The notes under the pieces are model-generated. The model was given only the letters and a program-made list of their open reading frames with translations, was not told the origin of the DNA and searched no databases. Shown here piece after piece: positions 46,883 to 56,418 of a stretch of DNA of 64,000 bases. This DNA comes from Fluctibacter halophilus (GTDB lineage: Bacteria; Pseudomonadota; Gammaproteobacteria; Enterobacterales; Alteromonadaceae), in the NCBI RefSeq assembly GCF_020687825.1, contig NZ_JAJEWP010000001.1, forward strand, positions 1,582,998-1,646,997. Reading direction: 5' to 3'. A program made the translations under genes and the position numbers. How positions within the stretch are numbered: position 1 is the stretch's first letter; every line of letters begins with the position of its first letter.

Positions 46883-48761
46883 GGGTCCCCCGGCTTTTGT
46901 CGACTAAAAAGCAGATGCAGGCAGGAAACTCCGACACCTTACCGGTTTGCAGGTAATCCGAGACTTCATCGTCAAAGAAATTGCACGAATGATACACCTC
47001 AAAACCCAGCAGCGGCGCCGCTGTCAGCATGGTGGTCAGCATGACGCCCGCATCAAAATTGGTGTAACGGTACGCGGTGTTCAGGTATTTGCTCTCTACC
47101 CGGTCGAAGGCTTCATTGATGATCACCGCACCTACCGCACCTTGGGGTATGTCAATGTTGCGATCATGCAGCTTTTGCAGCATTGCTTCCGCGCCCAGTT
47201 GGCTATCCACAAATACCTGTTCGAGGCTGCCATTGGGGTTGTAGTTGTAGACCCCTTGTTGCAGACCGGGAATGTCAAATGCGGCCAGGTACAAGGTCTG
47301 CGACGCCATGCTGCCGGCAGAGGGTGAAATGCGGAAACCCACATCCCAGTCATTCATGATCTCTTCCACGTGCCGCCCGCTACACAACATCAATAGTTCT
47401 TCAACCCGACGCTGGGTGGTGCGGTCTTGGATAACCGGGGTGTCGTTACCCGCCACATGGCGTGCATAGGGCGTGGCGAAACAGTCCGGCAACATGTCAA
47501 TCTTGTCGATGGCAAACACCGGGCGGTTTTTCACCGTTTTATAGGCACCTGACACGGTTTTTTTGTTGTTGTCGCTGTAATGCTGCTGATGGCCTTTGGG
47601 CACGATCTGGTAAGGCTTGTGGTTGGTGTTTTCATGATAGAACCAGCTTAACGGTGCCTGTTTGGTGACCCCGGTCGCGATCACCAGATTGTTGTCCAGG
47701 GCTTCGTTCCGTTCAGGAAAGCAATGAGAACACTCAAATTGCTTGTAGATCGGGTGTTTGACGAATTCCAGGCTGTCCACGTCCATCACTTCAACGGTGT
47801 CGGTAATGGTGATCGGAATGAATTTGGTCAGTAGCGCCCACAGATAATGGGTTAAGCGCTGGGCCGCGATATTGATCGCCGCAGGGCCAAACTGATGGTC
47901 CTCGGTGTGATTGATCAACTTGTTGGCGATGTCCGCACATTCCGTGCAGGCGGAAATGTCAAAATCAACCGCCGGGCCAATCTGGATAAACCGATCACTC
48001 AGCGCGCCGTTGATCATCCACGACCCTGCAGCTTTCACTTCATCACTGAGGTTCATCACCTGCTCCGCGGTGGCCTCATTGAACAGGCTCAGGGTCAGGT
48101 TATAAGCGCCTTTGGCCAGTGCGCCAGAAGCCAGATAGCGGTCCAGTGGCTGATGCACGATATCAACCGTAAATGTCTCGTCACTCATGTGACTGGCTAC
48201 GTCCGGATGCAACAGACTATCGGTGGTGGTGACAACGGTAATATGACCCAACCCCAGAGCTTTCAGGTTAGGGAGTAACAGGCCCACAAACTGGCTGTCG
48301 GTCAGGATCAACAAGCGGCTGTTTTGCAGTTTTTCCAGGCTTTCAAACCGGTTGACCGTGGTTTCGGTCACATCCACATAACGGCTGAAAAACTGCAGGG
48401 TGGAGGCATATTTACGCGCCACCTCGGGGGTGAGGCTGACGTTTGCATAGTCGCCGTTTTCGATCACACCTTTTAAGTACAGCAAGGAGATGGCTTCATC
48501 GATGATGTGGGGTGAAAACTGACTCAACAAACCTTTGATTTCATCGGTGTTGCGACGGCCATCCAGCAGCGGGATCAGGTGCGGCATCAGCAGCTCGACA
48601 GAGCGCCCTTTGAACACCGTTTCTGTGTGCCCGCCAAGGACCAGAAACAGGTTGTTATTGGCATAGAATTTCAGGTAGTCCTCTGACATTTTCGGGATGT
48701 AAGGCACCTTCATTTGTGGATCATTGGCCATCGTTTGTGAGAGTGAAGAATGGGCAGCCAT
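46875..48761 (-). CDS. RRE-E1-like/SagB fusion of the TOMM cyclodehydratase system
   Basis: A 628-residue protein. Residues about 25-110 form a winged-helix RRE-like region. Residues about 145-355 look like a degenerate E1/Ocin-ThiF domain with zinc-type pairs CTEC (272-275) and CSHC (344-347). From about 445 it is a SagB-type nitroreductase-fold dehydrogenase with the SKYLNTAYRYTNFDAG motif, keeping the Lys-Tyr pair (558-559). Such proteins bind leader peptides and oxidise azolines to azoles. The fusion order is unusual. RBS AGGAG precedes the ATG. Confidence 0.85.
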   Translation of the reverse strand: MAAHSSLSQTMANDPQMKVPYIPKMSEDYLKFYANNNLFLVLGGHTETVFKGRSVELLMPHLIPLLDGRRNTDEIKGLLSQFSPHIIDEAISLLYLKGVIENGDYANVSLTPEVARKYASTLQFFSRYVDVTETTVNRFESLEKLQNSRLLILTDSQFVGLLLPNLKALGLGHITVVTTTDSLLHPDVASHMSDETFTVDIVHQPLDRYLASGALAKGAYNLTLSLFNEATAEQVMNLSDEVKAAGSWMINGALSDRFIQIGPAVDFDISACTECADIANKLINHTEDHQFGPAAINIAAQRLTHYLWALLTKFIPITITDTVEVMDVDSLEFVKHPIYKQFECSHCFPERNEALDNNLVIATGVTKQAPLSWFYHENTNHKPYQIVPKGHQQHYSDNNKKTVSGAYKTVKNRPVFAIDKIDMLPDCFATPYARHVAGNDTPVIQDRTTQRRVEELLMLCSGRHVEEIMNDWDVGFRISPSAGSMASQTLYLAAFDIPGLQQGVYNYNPNGSLEQVFVDSQLGAEAMLQKLHDRNIDIPQGAVGAVIINEAFDRVESKYLNTAYRYTNFDAGVMLTTMLTAAPLLGFEVYHSCNFFDDEVSDYLQTGKVSEFPACICFLVDKSRGTHD

Positions 48762-48790
48762 GATGTTCTCCTGTTGGGTAAAAAGGTTGA

Positions 48791-49840
48791 TTAAGCAAAC
48801 GCGTGTGACGGTTGGGCAGGCCCAGCCGGTGCAGTGGGTTCAAGCACCATGTCAAAACCCGCATCAGTAGCACCGGTCTGATCCATCAGGTAGTGACAGA
48901 TGGTGAACGACAGCTGTGCTTCTTTGTTGACGTCAACGCCGATACGGTTATTCAGCATGTGCAGCAAATTGGGCAAGATGACCAATGACGTAAACGGCGC
49001 CACACGGATCTGGCTGAGGCTGGCATATTTATCCTGCTGGCCCTGCACATGGTCGGTGAAATCCGACGTCAGCAGGCCCGCGGCCTCATTGTCTCGGGCT
49101 TTGCGGATGATCCGTTGCAAACTGGCAATCCAGCGCCGCCTAATATCACCAAGCGCAGGATCCCTGGCTTCAAACGGCGCGGAGGTGCCCGGCGCAGCAA
49201 ACACTGCACTTAGCTGGGCTTTGTTGGCCTGGTAGCGGGCCAGTAACCGGGCGCCTAAATCTGGCTGGAACGGCGCTAACTGGTCACGCCAGAAACGGGC
49301 ATACCCGTTTAATACCGTGACCACTTCCTCGGCGCTGAAGCCCAGCGTCATGACCGTTTCATGGATCAGCCACAGCGCCACATACTCGGCTTTCACACCG
49401 CCACGCTGGCTCACCTCCAGGATGTCCAGTGCCAGTGCAGAACTGTCCATAAAGTGCTGCTCAATGTCTGGCATCAATGCGACGCCACCGTACTTGCTGT
49501 ATTCCGGCTGGTACGTGTCGGCTTCAATCCGGTCCAGCTGCACGGCCGCCCCTTCTGCCTGCGCTGCCTGCCAGTGTGCACTGGCCGTGCGCAGGGCATC
49601 ATCAAGCTGCGCTTTACAGGCGAGATCGGGGCATAACACCCGCACCCGCAGATGGAAGCCGTTGTCGTGATAACGGATAAAGAAGTAAGGTGCGCCGTCA
49701 ATGCGCTGTTGTGCGTCGGCAAAAAACGGCTTAACCACCCCATCAAGGTAATTGCGTACGCCGTCTTCAAATACGCTAACGGACAAAGTGGGCTCAAATT
49801 TGAAGAACACCTTCAGGTATAACCAGGTTTGATCAGACAC
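48791..49840 (-). CDS. SpaB_C-type LanB glutamate-elimination protein (canonical copy A)
   Basis: A 349-residue protein. It carries FFIRYHDNGFHLRVRV near residue 55, the SpaB_C signature YQPEYSKYGG at about 110-119 and LNNRIGVDVNKEAQL near the C-terminus. The intact EPExxxYGG-type motif makes it the best candidate for the LanB elimination subunit, which removes glutamate from glutamylated Ser/Thr to give dehydro-residues. I start at the GTG at 49840 (GGGAG upstream). The longer frame runs inside the previous gene. Confidence 0.85.
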   Translation of the reverse strand: MSDQTWLYLKVFFKFEPTLSVSVFEDGVRNYLDGVVKPFFADAQQRIDGAPYFFIRYHDNGFHLRVRVLCPDLACKAQLDDALRTASAHWQAAQAEGAAVQLDRIEADTYQPEYSKYGGVALMPDIEQHFMDSSALALDILEVSQRGGVKAEYVALWLIHETVMTLGFSAEEVVTVLNGYARFWRDQLAPFQPDLGARLLARYQANKAQLSAVFAAPGTSAPFEARDPALGDIRRRWIASLQRIIRKARDNEAAGLLTSDFTDHVQGQQDKYASLSQIRVAPFTSLVILPNLLHMLNNRIGVDVNKEAQLSFTICHYLMDQTGATDAGFDMVLEPTAPAGPAQPSHAFA

Positions 49841-50864
49841 GTTTTTGCTCCCAGTAGGTGATGGCCTGCTGAGCTTTTTGTTGCGCGACCACCCGATCGG
49901 TGGCCTCACGGCAGGCATGGTGTTGATAGATAAAGGCGGCGAAGCTGATCTCATCAAGCATCGAGATCCCCAGCCGGTTGTAGTTCTGGTGCATGATAGT
50001 CAGCCCCTGCATGGCAAGGATCTCCCAGCTTTGCTGGCTGAGTGGTGTGGCAGCCAGAATAGCGGCAATTTGCGCGATAGCCTGTTCGAACAATCGCCCC
50101 AGCTCAGCATCGATGTTGCGCACGGCAGCGATGGCGCTGTCGCGCTGATCAACCACGGCATTGAAGAAAGCCACATTGGCCTGGTAGTACGCGAAGCTGT
50201 CGGACAAATCCTGACGGGTAATGCCAAACAGGGCTGACCAGGTCTGCATCACGTACATACCCAGAGCAGCTTTTTCCGTACAGCAGTGACTGATCAGTGA
50301 CAGGCTCTCCAGCGCAAACAGATTGCTGATGGTGGCCCGGTCACGGTAGTCATCCACCCGCTGCAAAATGGCTGTGCACAAGGCTGAATCAATACTGAGG
50401 ATTGATTGCACCGCCTGGAAACAGGTTTCACTGCCGTACACCACCTCTTCGCCGGTATCGAACATCGGTCCGAATAAGAAGGTACCCGGTGGGTGCAGGT
50501 TGGCCTCACCGGTTTTGTGGCGCAGGCGTTCCATCATGGGGGTCAGGACCATCTCGCCGCTGAAGCAGACCGGGTTGTGCACGGTGTAATCGTCAATGAT
50601 AGCCCGCAGTGCAGCCTCCACTTGGTGCATCTGTGCCTCCCGGGTGACCCAGAATTGCAACCGCAGATGGTTGCCCCCCTGCGAGTAGCGCAGCCAGGTG
50701 AAATGGCTTACGTCGGCCGTCCCCTGGACGAAATCCTGCAACCGCGGGATCAAGGTGCGAATGATGGCATCACCGGCATGGTCGTATTCCAGCTCATCGA
50801 CATCACGCTTGAAATACAACAGGCCAACCAGCCAGCGACCATGTCGGTTCAGATCAACTTGCAT
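49833..50864 (-). CDS. SpaB_C/thiopeptide-type protein, divergent copy B
   Basis: A 343-residue protein with the SpaB_C fold marks FTWLRYSQGGNHLRLQFWV (about residue 58) and NYNRLGISMLDE near the C-terminus. At the signature position it reads VVYGSETCFQ in place of the EPExxxYGG motif. It is a candidate for the [4+2] cyclase or a non-catalytic partner. The start at 50864 is supported by AGGTGG upstream and an 11-base overlap with the LanB gene. The open frame to 51128 is antisense shadow. Confidence 0.82.
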   Translation of the reverse strand: MQVDLNRHGRWLVGLLYFKRDVDELEYDHAGDAIIRTLIPRLQDFVQGTADVSHFTWLRYSQGGNHLRLQFWVTREAQMHQVEAALRAIIDDYTVHNPVCFSGEMVLTPMMERLRHKTGEANLHPPGTFLFGPMFDTGEEVVYGSETCFQAVQSILSIDSALCTAILQRVDDYRDRATISNLFALESLSLISHCCTEKAALGMYVMQTWSALFGITRQDLSDSFAYYQANVAFFNAVVDQRDSAIAAVRNIDAELGRLFEQAIAQIAAILAATPLSQQSWEILAMQGLTIMHQNYNRLGISMLDEISFAAFIYQHHACREATDRVVAQQKAQQAITYWEQKRV

Positions 50865-53511
50865 ACGCCACCTGCCGATTAAATTCGATTTGCAGTTCAG
50901 CGGCCACACCTGACTCGCCATGGGTGACAAAGCTGCTACTGACGCTGGGCAAAGCTTCTTCAAACTGAATCGAATTGACCGTACCTTTGGCCAGCAAGCG
51001 AGCCAGATCTTTGACCGTAAAGATGTTTTCGAAGTCGAAATAGATAGGCTTATGACCAATCTTGTTCTGACTGAAAATGTTATCCGTCGGACTGCCCGCT
51101 TCCCGTTTGATGCGAATAAAGCACTCACGGGGCAAGCCCTGGGCCTTGTGCCACAAATACAGGGTCTTAAACAGCTGATAGGGCGGCGTGGTACTTTTCA
51201 GCTCAGGAAAGGCATCAATGTCCACACACCAGGTTTCACGTTGGATCACCAGGTTCCCAACCTGCAGACGGGGGTAATGACGCACCCGTTGCGGTTGCTC
51301 GGTGGTGGTGACAAACGGCAGGATATTTTCCCTGAATTCAATCGGCTTAACCCGCTCGGCGTGATAGCCATAGGGTGTCGAGTCGAGGAACAGACGATGA
51401 TAAGCCGGCAAAGCCATACCGTGGAAAAAGCCCATGTAAAGCGGTGTGAATGCCTGGCCGTTGGCAGAAAACTGCAGGGCATCCTTTTCCGGGCAATGAC
51501 GGATACTGATGTCATTGGCTGACAACACCTGCTCCGGTCCAACACTGGCTTTTTCGCCAGGCAGCTCCACCAGGGTCTGGGTGGTCAGGGGGTGAACCTG
51601 GGCATTGTGGTTGAGGGTCGACAGCACTTCTTTAAATTCACCGCCCTCGGCACAGGATAACTGCGCCACCCGCGCCTGGATCTGATCACTCAGCCCATGG
51701 TTTTCATACAGCTGACAATAGCGGGTGAAGAACCGTCCATAGCCCGGCAGGGTGTAATTGAGTACCACGTTGAAGTCACCGGCCTGCAATTGCTCCAGGG
51801 AGTCTGCCGTGACCTGCAGGTGCAAGGTCACCGACTTGTCTGCCACGTCGGTCAGGCGGTTGTGAAACTCCCTGACCATCCGTTGCATGGAGGCCTTGTT
51901 GATGGAGCACACTTTGCTGTCACCGGACTGGTCGATTTCATCCAGCAAGCGCTGCATGTAGGCCAGGCTTTTGTCGTTAACCAACGCCGCTTTTTTGTAC
52001 ACGTCGCGGTCTTCGTAGTTGCCTCCGAAAATCGCATTGGAGAACAACTGGCATAAATCGTTGATGTCGTCGCACGTGCCCCCTTCGCCAAAGGTATTGA
52101 CGAAAATGTCCTTGAACATCACGTGATTGAGGCCACCTTCATCCCGGTTGTAAATACAATCCAGGAACAGACTGACGTCTTCGGCAATGCTCTGGTAGAA
52201 CTTCTGCCCCAACCGGAACTGGCCGGATTCACTGTAAGTGTCCTCGATAAACACGTTGTCGCTGTCGGCAATGCGGTACTTGGGCCCGAGGATACCGTTG
52301 ACGATTTGCAGCGCTTCTTTGGCAAAACGCTTGCGTTTGAACAGTTCCAGTTCAGCGAACTGACGCTCGATATCAAGCAACTTGCTAAGGCTGGCGATCA
52401 GGGCATCCACCTCATCGGACACCTTGTCCGGCATCTGGGTAATCAGCTGACTCAGGCGGGCCTGTTGATCGGTATTGATATCGAATTCGCGGATCAGCAT
52501 ACCCGAACGGATCAGGCTCTCCAGCAGCCCTTCGACCTCAGCGGGTGCCACCTCCCCTGCCATTCCGGACTCACACACGGCGCTGACCAGATCGGGCATC
52601 AGATAGTGGCGCTGATGCTCATAGGCATGCGCAACCGCGGCAATGATCGGCACCACAGCACCTTTACGGAAACGGGTATAGGGTGGAAAGCCACCCACTT
52701 CCCGGGGTTGCAGAAACTTGGCCTGGTTTTGTTCAAACGACAAGGTCTGGTTCAGGCGTACCGGCACATGACGCAGCACCGCCGGGTGTTCGCTGATGGC
52801 CTTGTTCAGGCGATCCACCACCATGTGATTCAGAAACGCCTTGGTTTTGTTGTGACCAGGCTGGTAGTCCACATCCACCACCACGTCCTGCTGCTCGTCA
52901 AACTGGCCCAATGCAATCGGCCCGAAACGTCCAAACGGGCTGGTTTTGGTGGCCATACGCATCAGGTAGCGGCTGACCGTCAGCGCGGTCTGACGTTGCT
53001 GTTTCTTCCACTTACCCGGCTCGGTACTCAGCAACCGCTCGACCTGGCCGGTGAAAGATGGCTGTGCCACCTGCAGGGTCTTGAGAAAGTCGCTGTCAGA
53101 GGAATGGCTCTGCAGGTTACAACAAGCCTGCTCGTGTTCCTCCTCAAACACGCCTTCGGCTGCACTCTGATACCGGCCGAGCTTGCGGATACGGGCACAA
53201 AATTGCAGAACCTGACGACGGTCACGCTGGCTAAGCACGTTAAGGGTTTCCAACTCGGTGCTTTTGGGCAGCTTGAGGTTGTATAGCGCCCGCTTAATGG
53301 CCACCAGCGAGGATTTTGTCTCGCCGTCATGACGACCGATTTCATCAAACAGCAACTGCTCACACACCGGCCCTTTGTTTTCGTGCAGCCACGTCAGGGT
53401 GTCATGGTAGCGATCCAGCCACTGGGTGGTCTGTTTCAGTTTCAACTGCTGCACAACGTTTTGTGCTTTTCCCGCCAGTCTGAACAGGACATAAGGTGAT
53501 GGTTTCCACAT
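50854..53511 (-). CDS. LanB-type glutamylation protein (lantibiotic dehydratase N-terminal domain)
   Basis: A protein of about 885 residues matching the Lant_dehydr_N family. It has MWKPSPYVLFRLAG at the start, FCARIRKLGRY and a conserved SRYLMRMATKTSPFGRFG segment (about residue 195), and runs to LAKGTVNSIQFEEALP. It uses glutamyl-tRNA to glutamylate Ser/Thr. It has no SpaB_C domain, which is supplied by the separate gene 48791, as in thiopeptide split LanBs. The start may instead be at 53550 (13 more residues, overlapping the M50 gene). Confidence 0.92.
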   Translation of the reverse strand: MWKPSPYVLFRLAGKAQNVVQQLKLKQTTQWLDRYHDTLTWLHENKGPVCEQLLFDEIGRHDGETKSSLVAIKRALYNLKLPKSTELETLNVLSQRDRRQVLQFCARIRKLGRYQSAAEGVFEEEHEQACCNLQSHSSDSDFLKTLQVAQPSFTGQVERLLSTEPGKWKKQQRQTALTVSRYLMRMATKTSPFGRFGPIALGQFDEQQDVVVDVDYQPGHNKTKAFLNHMVVDRLNKAISEHPAVLRHVPVRLNQTLSFEQNQAKFLQPREVGGFPPYTRFRKGAVVPIIAAVAHAYEHQRHYLMPDLVSAVCESGMAGEVAPAEVEGLLESLIRSGMLIREFDINTDQQARLSQLITQMPDKVSDEVDALIASLSKLLDIERQFAELELFKRKRFAKEALQIVNGILGPKYRIADSDNVFIEDTYSESGQFRLGQKFYQSIAEDVSLFLDCIYNRDEGGLNHVMFKDIFVNTFGEGGTCDDINDLCQLFSNAIFGGNYEDRDVYKKAALVNDKSLAYMQRLLDEIDQSGDSKVCSINKASMQRMVREFHNRLTDVADKSVTLHLQVTADSLEQLQAGDFNVVLNYTLPGYGRFFTRYCQLYENHGLSDQIQARVAQLSCAEGGEFKEVLSTLNHNAQVHPLTTQTLVELPGEKASVGPEQVLSANDISIRHCPEKDALQFSANGQAFTPLYMGFFHGMALPAYHRLFLDSTPYGYHAERVKPIEFRENILPFVTTTEQPQRVRHYPRLQVGNLVIQRETWCVDIDAFPELKSTTPPYQLFKTLYLWHKAQGLPRECFIRIKREAGSPTDNIFSQNKIGHKPIYFDFENIFTVKDLARLLAKGTVNSIQFEEALPSVSSSFVTHGESGVAAELQIEFNRQVAYAS

Positions 53512-53524
53512 GAGAGTACCGTCC

Positions 53525-54748
53525 TTAAAAGTAGTAGGAGGGTGAGCCATGCATGCTCACCATGAGGTTGAAAACGAATTTGAACAGCTCGACAAAAATC
53601 ACCAGGATGTAGGCGCCGGTCCATGCAAAAGAGACGATGGAGTAGATCACGTACTTGACCTTGATAAAGGGATCGTCGGACAACTGTTGCTGCAACGTCA
53701 GATCCGGCGCCACGTCTTTGCCGAACAGCGATTTCACGCTGTTTTTCAGGTAGCGAAAGGCGTCCCGTCTGAGGTTGGGTTTCTCCAGCCAGTCGGCCAG
53801 GATCCAGTAGCCGTCCATGCGGATCACGAAGGGGTTCAGGCTGACGATGAAGGACGACAGAGAAATCCCCGAATAGGCCAGCGCCACGGTACTGGCGATG
53901 CCGGGTTCCAGCACATAGAACAGCCACATCGCCACGCCGAAGAACACGATGTCCACCATCGGTCCGGCAAAGGACACGAACATGCGCTTGTACTTGTCGC
54001 TGATCACATAGCTGTCAGTGGTTTCGGTGAAAAAGATCGGCAGACAGCCCCATAACAGCCCAACCCCAAAGCCCTGGGTTCGAGCCCCAGCCATCCGACA
54101 GGCCAAGGCATGGGCCAGCTCATGGGTGGACAATTCGACCAGGTAGATGATCGGCAACAGCAGCAAAAACACATCCTGGTAGGAAAACGTCATCTGCTTG
54201 ATGGGCGACAGCAAACCGCCCCCCTCAGGAATGGTGAACAAGCCAATGATCCCCATCACGAAAAAGCCCAGAAACAAGCCTTTGGTCAGCGGATTGAGCC
54301 ACCAGGCTTTGTACTCAATGATGGCGTCCAGTAACTCGTCGGCATTGAACACCGAGCTGTACACCCCGAGGCGTTCACGCTTATTACTCTTGTCCGGACG
54401 TTTGCCGTCGTCTACCCAGGTGTCATCCGCAATCAGGCGGTTGTTAAAGCACAGGGTCAGGAAGCTGAGCAGTTTTTCCTTGCTGAAATTAAACCCGAAG
54501 TCTTCGTTGATGACCTTCTGTAGCTGTTTGACGGTGTAGTCACCGGTCAACAGCTCCAACACCTTGACGCCACTGGCGCCGGTCATGATGTAAAAGCTGT
54601 TGCTGTTGTCTTTCACCACATAGCGGGCATTGTTACGCCCGGCATCGCCTTCGCTGTAGCGCGAGATGGCGATGCCTTCCGCCGCTCTGGGCCGGTAGGC
54701 CTCCAGATCAATGTCATCCACAGAAATGGCCGGATTAAGCGTGGTCAT
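53525..54748 (-). CDS. PqqD-like/M50 membrane metalloprotease
   Basis: A 407-residue protein. Residues about 40-112 resemble PqqD/RRE winged-helix domains (YVVKDNSNSFYIMTGASGVKV). About six membrane helices follow, with the zinc site HELAHA (209-214) and the third-ligand motif MDGYWILADW (about 311-320), as in M50-type peptidases linked to peptide export. In a RiPP cluster this could be a leader peptidase. The start at 54748 has GGAGG upstream. It lies between the SagB and LanB genes. Confidence 0.85.
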   Translation of the reverse strand: MTTLNPAISVDDIDLEAYRPRAAEGIAISRYSEGDAGRNNARYVVKDNSNSFYIMTGASGVKVLELLTGDYTVKQLQKVINEDFGFNFSKEKLLSFLTLCFNNRLIADDTWVDDGKRPDKSNKRERLGVYSSVFNADELLDAIIEYKAWWLNPLTKGLFLGFFVMGIIGLFTIPEGGGLLSPIKQMTFSYQDVFLLLLPIIYLVELSTHELAHALACRMAGARTQGFGVGLLWGCLPIFFTETTDSYVISDKYKRMFVSFAGPMVDIVFFGVAMWLFYVLEPGIASTVALAYSGISLSSFIVSLNPFVIRMDGYWILADWLEKPNLRRDAFRYLKNSVKSLFGKDVAPDLTLQQQLSDDPFIKVKYVIYSIVSFAWTGAYILVIFVELFKFVFNLMVSMHGSPSYYF

Positions 54749-55571
54749 GGGATGCCTCCGGTGCGGGACAGTAATGACCAATCACAAACCCATTCAGCAC
54801 GCTGCCGTTGAAACCATCCAATCCCAACCAGCTCTCCACCTTACCCTGCACCAGACTACCGGTTGCACAGCAGGCAAGACCCAGAGACGCACCCGACAGG
54901 TACATACGTTGGATTTGCACGCCATCTTCGAGCAGCATGTAACGATAGCCACGTTCGCCATAACGCTCGGTGCTGGCTTTGATGGAACCGACTTGCAATA
55001 GCAAGACCGGTGACTCGATAAACTCGGCCTGGAAACAATACTGCTTGAGAAAATCATCGATATTGTGCCGCGATTCGGCGCGGATCAGTTTCAGGCTGTG
55101 ACTGAATTCATCGTACAGATAGGCACCTGGAGCAACACCGGTGACATTTTTGATCAACAGCACCAACCGGCAACAGGTCACGTGGCCGTTCCACTGGCTA
55201 AGTGTTTGGTGTGGCAAGGCACCCGGCGTACTCGCCTTCTCGCTGCTGTCAATCGGATACGCGAGTTTGAGAAAGTGTGACAGCTCGGTGATGTCCAGCG
55301 GCTTGTCGGCGTATTTGCGGGTACTGCGACGGGTCAGAAAGGTATCCAGGCAATTCATTCCCGGTACCTCTGCCTGTGTCACTGCCGGTAACGCAACCTC
55401 GTCGAGGATCCGTTCGTCGGTATAGATGTCATAAATCCATGCCACTGCGTCTTGGGTGGTCAGTTCGGCATCGCTGTAGAACTGGCTGCCGTGACGAAAA
55501 TTTTTGGTGTTTTCATGCAGGTACATACCCGGATTTGCTTGATGTTCGTCTTGTAAAAAGAAGTTGTCCAT
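54735..55571 (-). CDS. SagB-type azoline dehydrogenase
   Basis: A 278-residue nitroreductase-fold FMN enzyme with FLTRRSTRKYADKPLDITELSHFL (about 79-102) and RYGERGYRYMLLEDGVQIQRM (203-223), the pattern of SagB/McbC proteins that oxidise azolines to azoles. The usual Lys-Tyr pair reads Arg-Tyr here, unlike the fused SagB at 46875 which keeps Lys-Tyr. I start at 55571 with GAGGACGAG upstream. The two dehydrogenases may share or divide the work. Confidence 0.88.
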   Translation of the reverse strand: MDNFFLQDEHQANPGMYLHENTKNFRHGSQFYSDAELTTQDAVAWIYDIYTDERILDEVALPAVTQAEVPGMNCLDTFLTRRSTRKYADKPLDITELSHFLKLAYPIDSSEKASTPGALPHQTLSQWNGHVTCCRLVLLIKNVTGVAPGAYLYDEFSHSLKLIRAESRHNIDDFLKQYCFQAEFIESPVLLLQVGSIKASTERYGERGYRYMLLEDGVQIQRMYLSGASLGLACCATGSLVQGKVESWLGLDGFNGSVLNGFVIGHYCPAPEASHDHA

Positions 55572-55581
55572 GGGCTCGTCC

Positions 55582-56406
55582 TCACTTGCTGGCGCGTTGT
55601 GCCGCCGGCGCAGAATGGCGGCGGGTGAATGCATCAAATGCCTGGCCGGTCGCCTGACTGCCAAAGTGGCAGGTGCGGCACCATTCCATTGGCGGAACAA
55701 ACTCGCGATCTTCAGCCATGTACAGGGTGTCGAGGTTGACTTCACGACCCATGGCGATAGGCGGGTTTTGACCAAAAATGAACCGTGTGACTTCTTCGTA
55801 CAGGTAGCTGACGGTCATTTCCTGAATGCTGGGTAGGTTGCCTTTGAATTCAAATCCGCGGTTGTTATTCAGAAAATGCTGCTTGGCCTCGATGCTGTCG
55901 TGCTGCTTGGTGTGAGACGCCAGTCGGTCAGTCAGGCACTGATAGCAAGCCGTGACGCCGGGAATGATGGTCGGCCCCAAGGTGATCTTATGGGCAAAGT
56001 TGTTAACCTGCGTCCAGGGCATTTCCAGCCGCACTGCCAGGGCATTAATGTCCAATAACAGTTGCGGAAAGCTGCGACCGGTGGCGACCACCAGAAAATC
56101 ATGATGCTGCACATGGGGTGCGGCACCATAGACATCAAACACATGGGGTAGCACGCTCAGGCTCAGACTCTGGCTGTCCAGCCCTTCCAACTGCTCAATC
56201 AAGGCAATGTCAGTGTCCAGGACCGGGCACACGGTGAGGTGTCCGATGGGCAGTGACATCATCATGCCGGCAGCTTTCACGCCCACCTGCCCTGACACGA
56301 TCATCATCACATTGCAATTGCGCGACAACTCGAGGTTGGCCGGGTTTTTCTGTTTCAGTTTTTCCCGCCATTGATCGCGGGCATCGATATAATTCTGTTC
56401 AATCAT
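55582..56406 (-). CDS. E1-like zinc protein (cyclodehydratase partner), copy 2
   Basis: A 274-residue protein with a degenerate E1/ThiF Rossmann region (CNVMMIVSGQVGVKAAGMMM, about 31-50) and paired zinc-type motifs CYQC (154-157) and CRTC (243-246). It resembles McbB or Ocin-ThiF-type partners that activate YcaO enzymes. With the protein at 57782 it may form a two-part McbB-like scaffold. It follows the YcaO gene by 12 bases on the same strand. Confidence 0.8.
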   Translation of the reverse strand: MIEQNYIDARDQWREKLKQKNPANLELSRNCNVMMIVSGQVGVKAAGMMMSLPIGHLTVCPVLDTDIALIEQLEGLDSQSLSLSVLPHVFDVYGAAPHVQHHDFLVVATGRSFPQLLLDINALAVRLEMPWTQVNNFAHKITLGPTIIPGVTACYQCLTDRLASHTKQHDSIEAKQHFLNNNRGFEFKGNLPSIQEMTVSYLYEEVTRFIFGQNPPIAMGREVNLDTLYMAEDREFVPPMEWCRTCHFGSQATGQAFDAFTRRHSAPAAQRASK

Positions 56407-56418
56407 GGCTGCTGCTCC

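Noticed and set aside
52123-53286. 387-codon plus-strand frame opposite the LanB gene
   Set aside because: It reads His/Gln-rich low-complexity protein typical of antisense of this codon usage, without a domain match.
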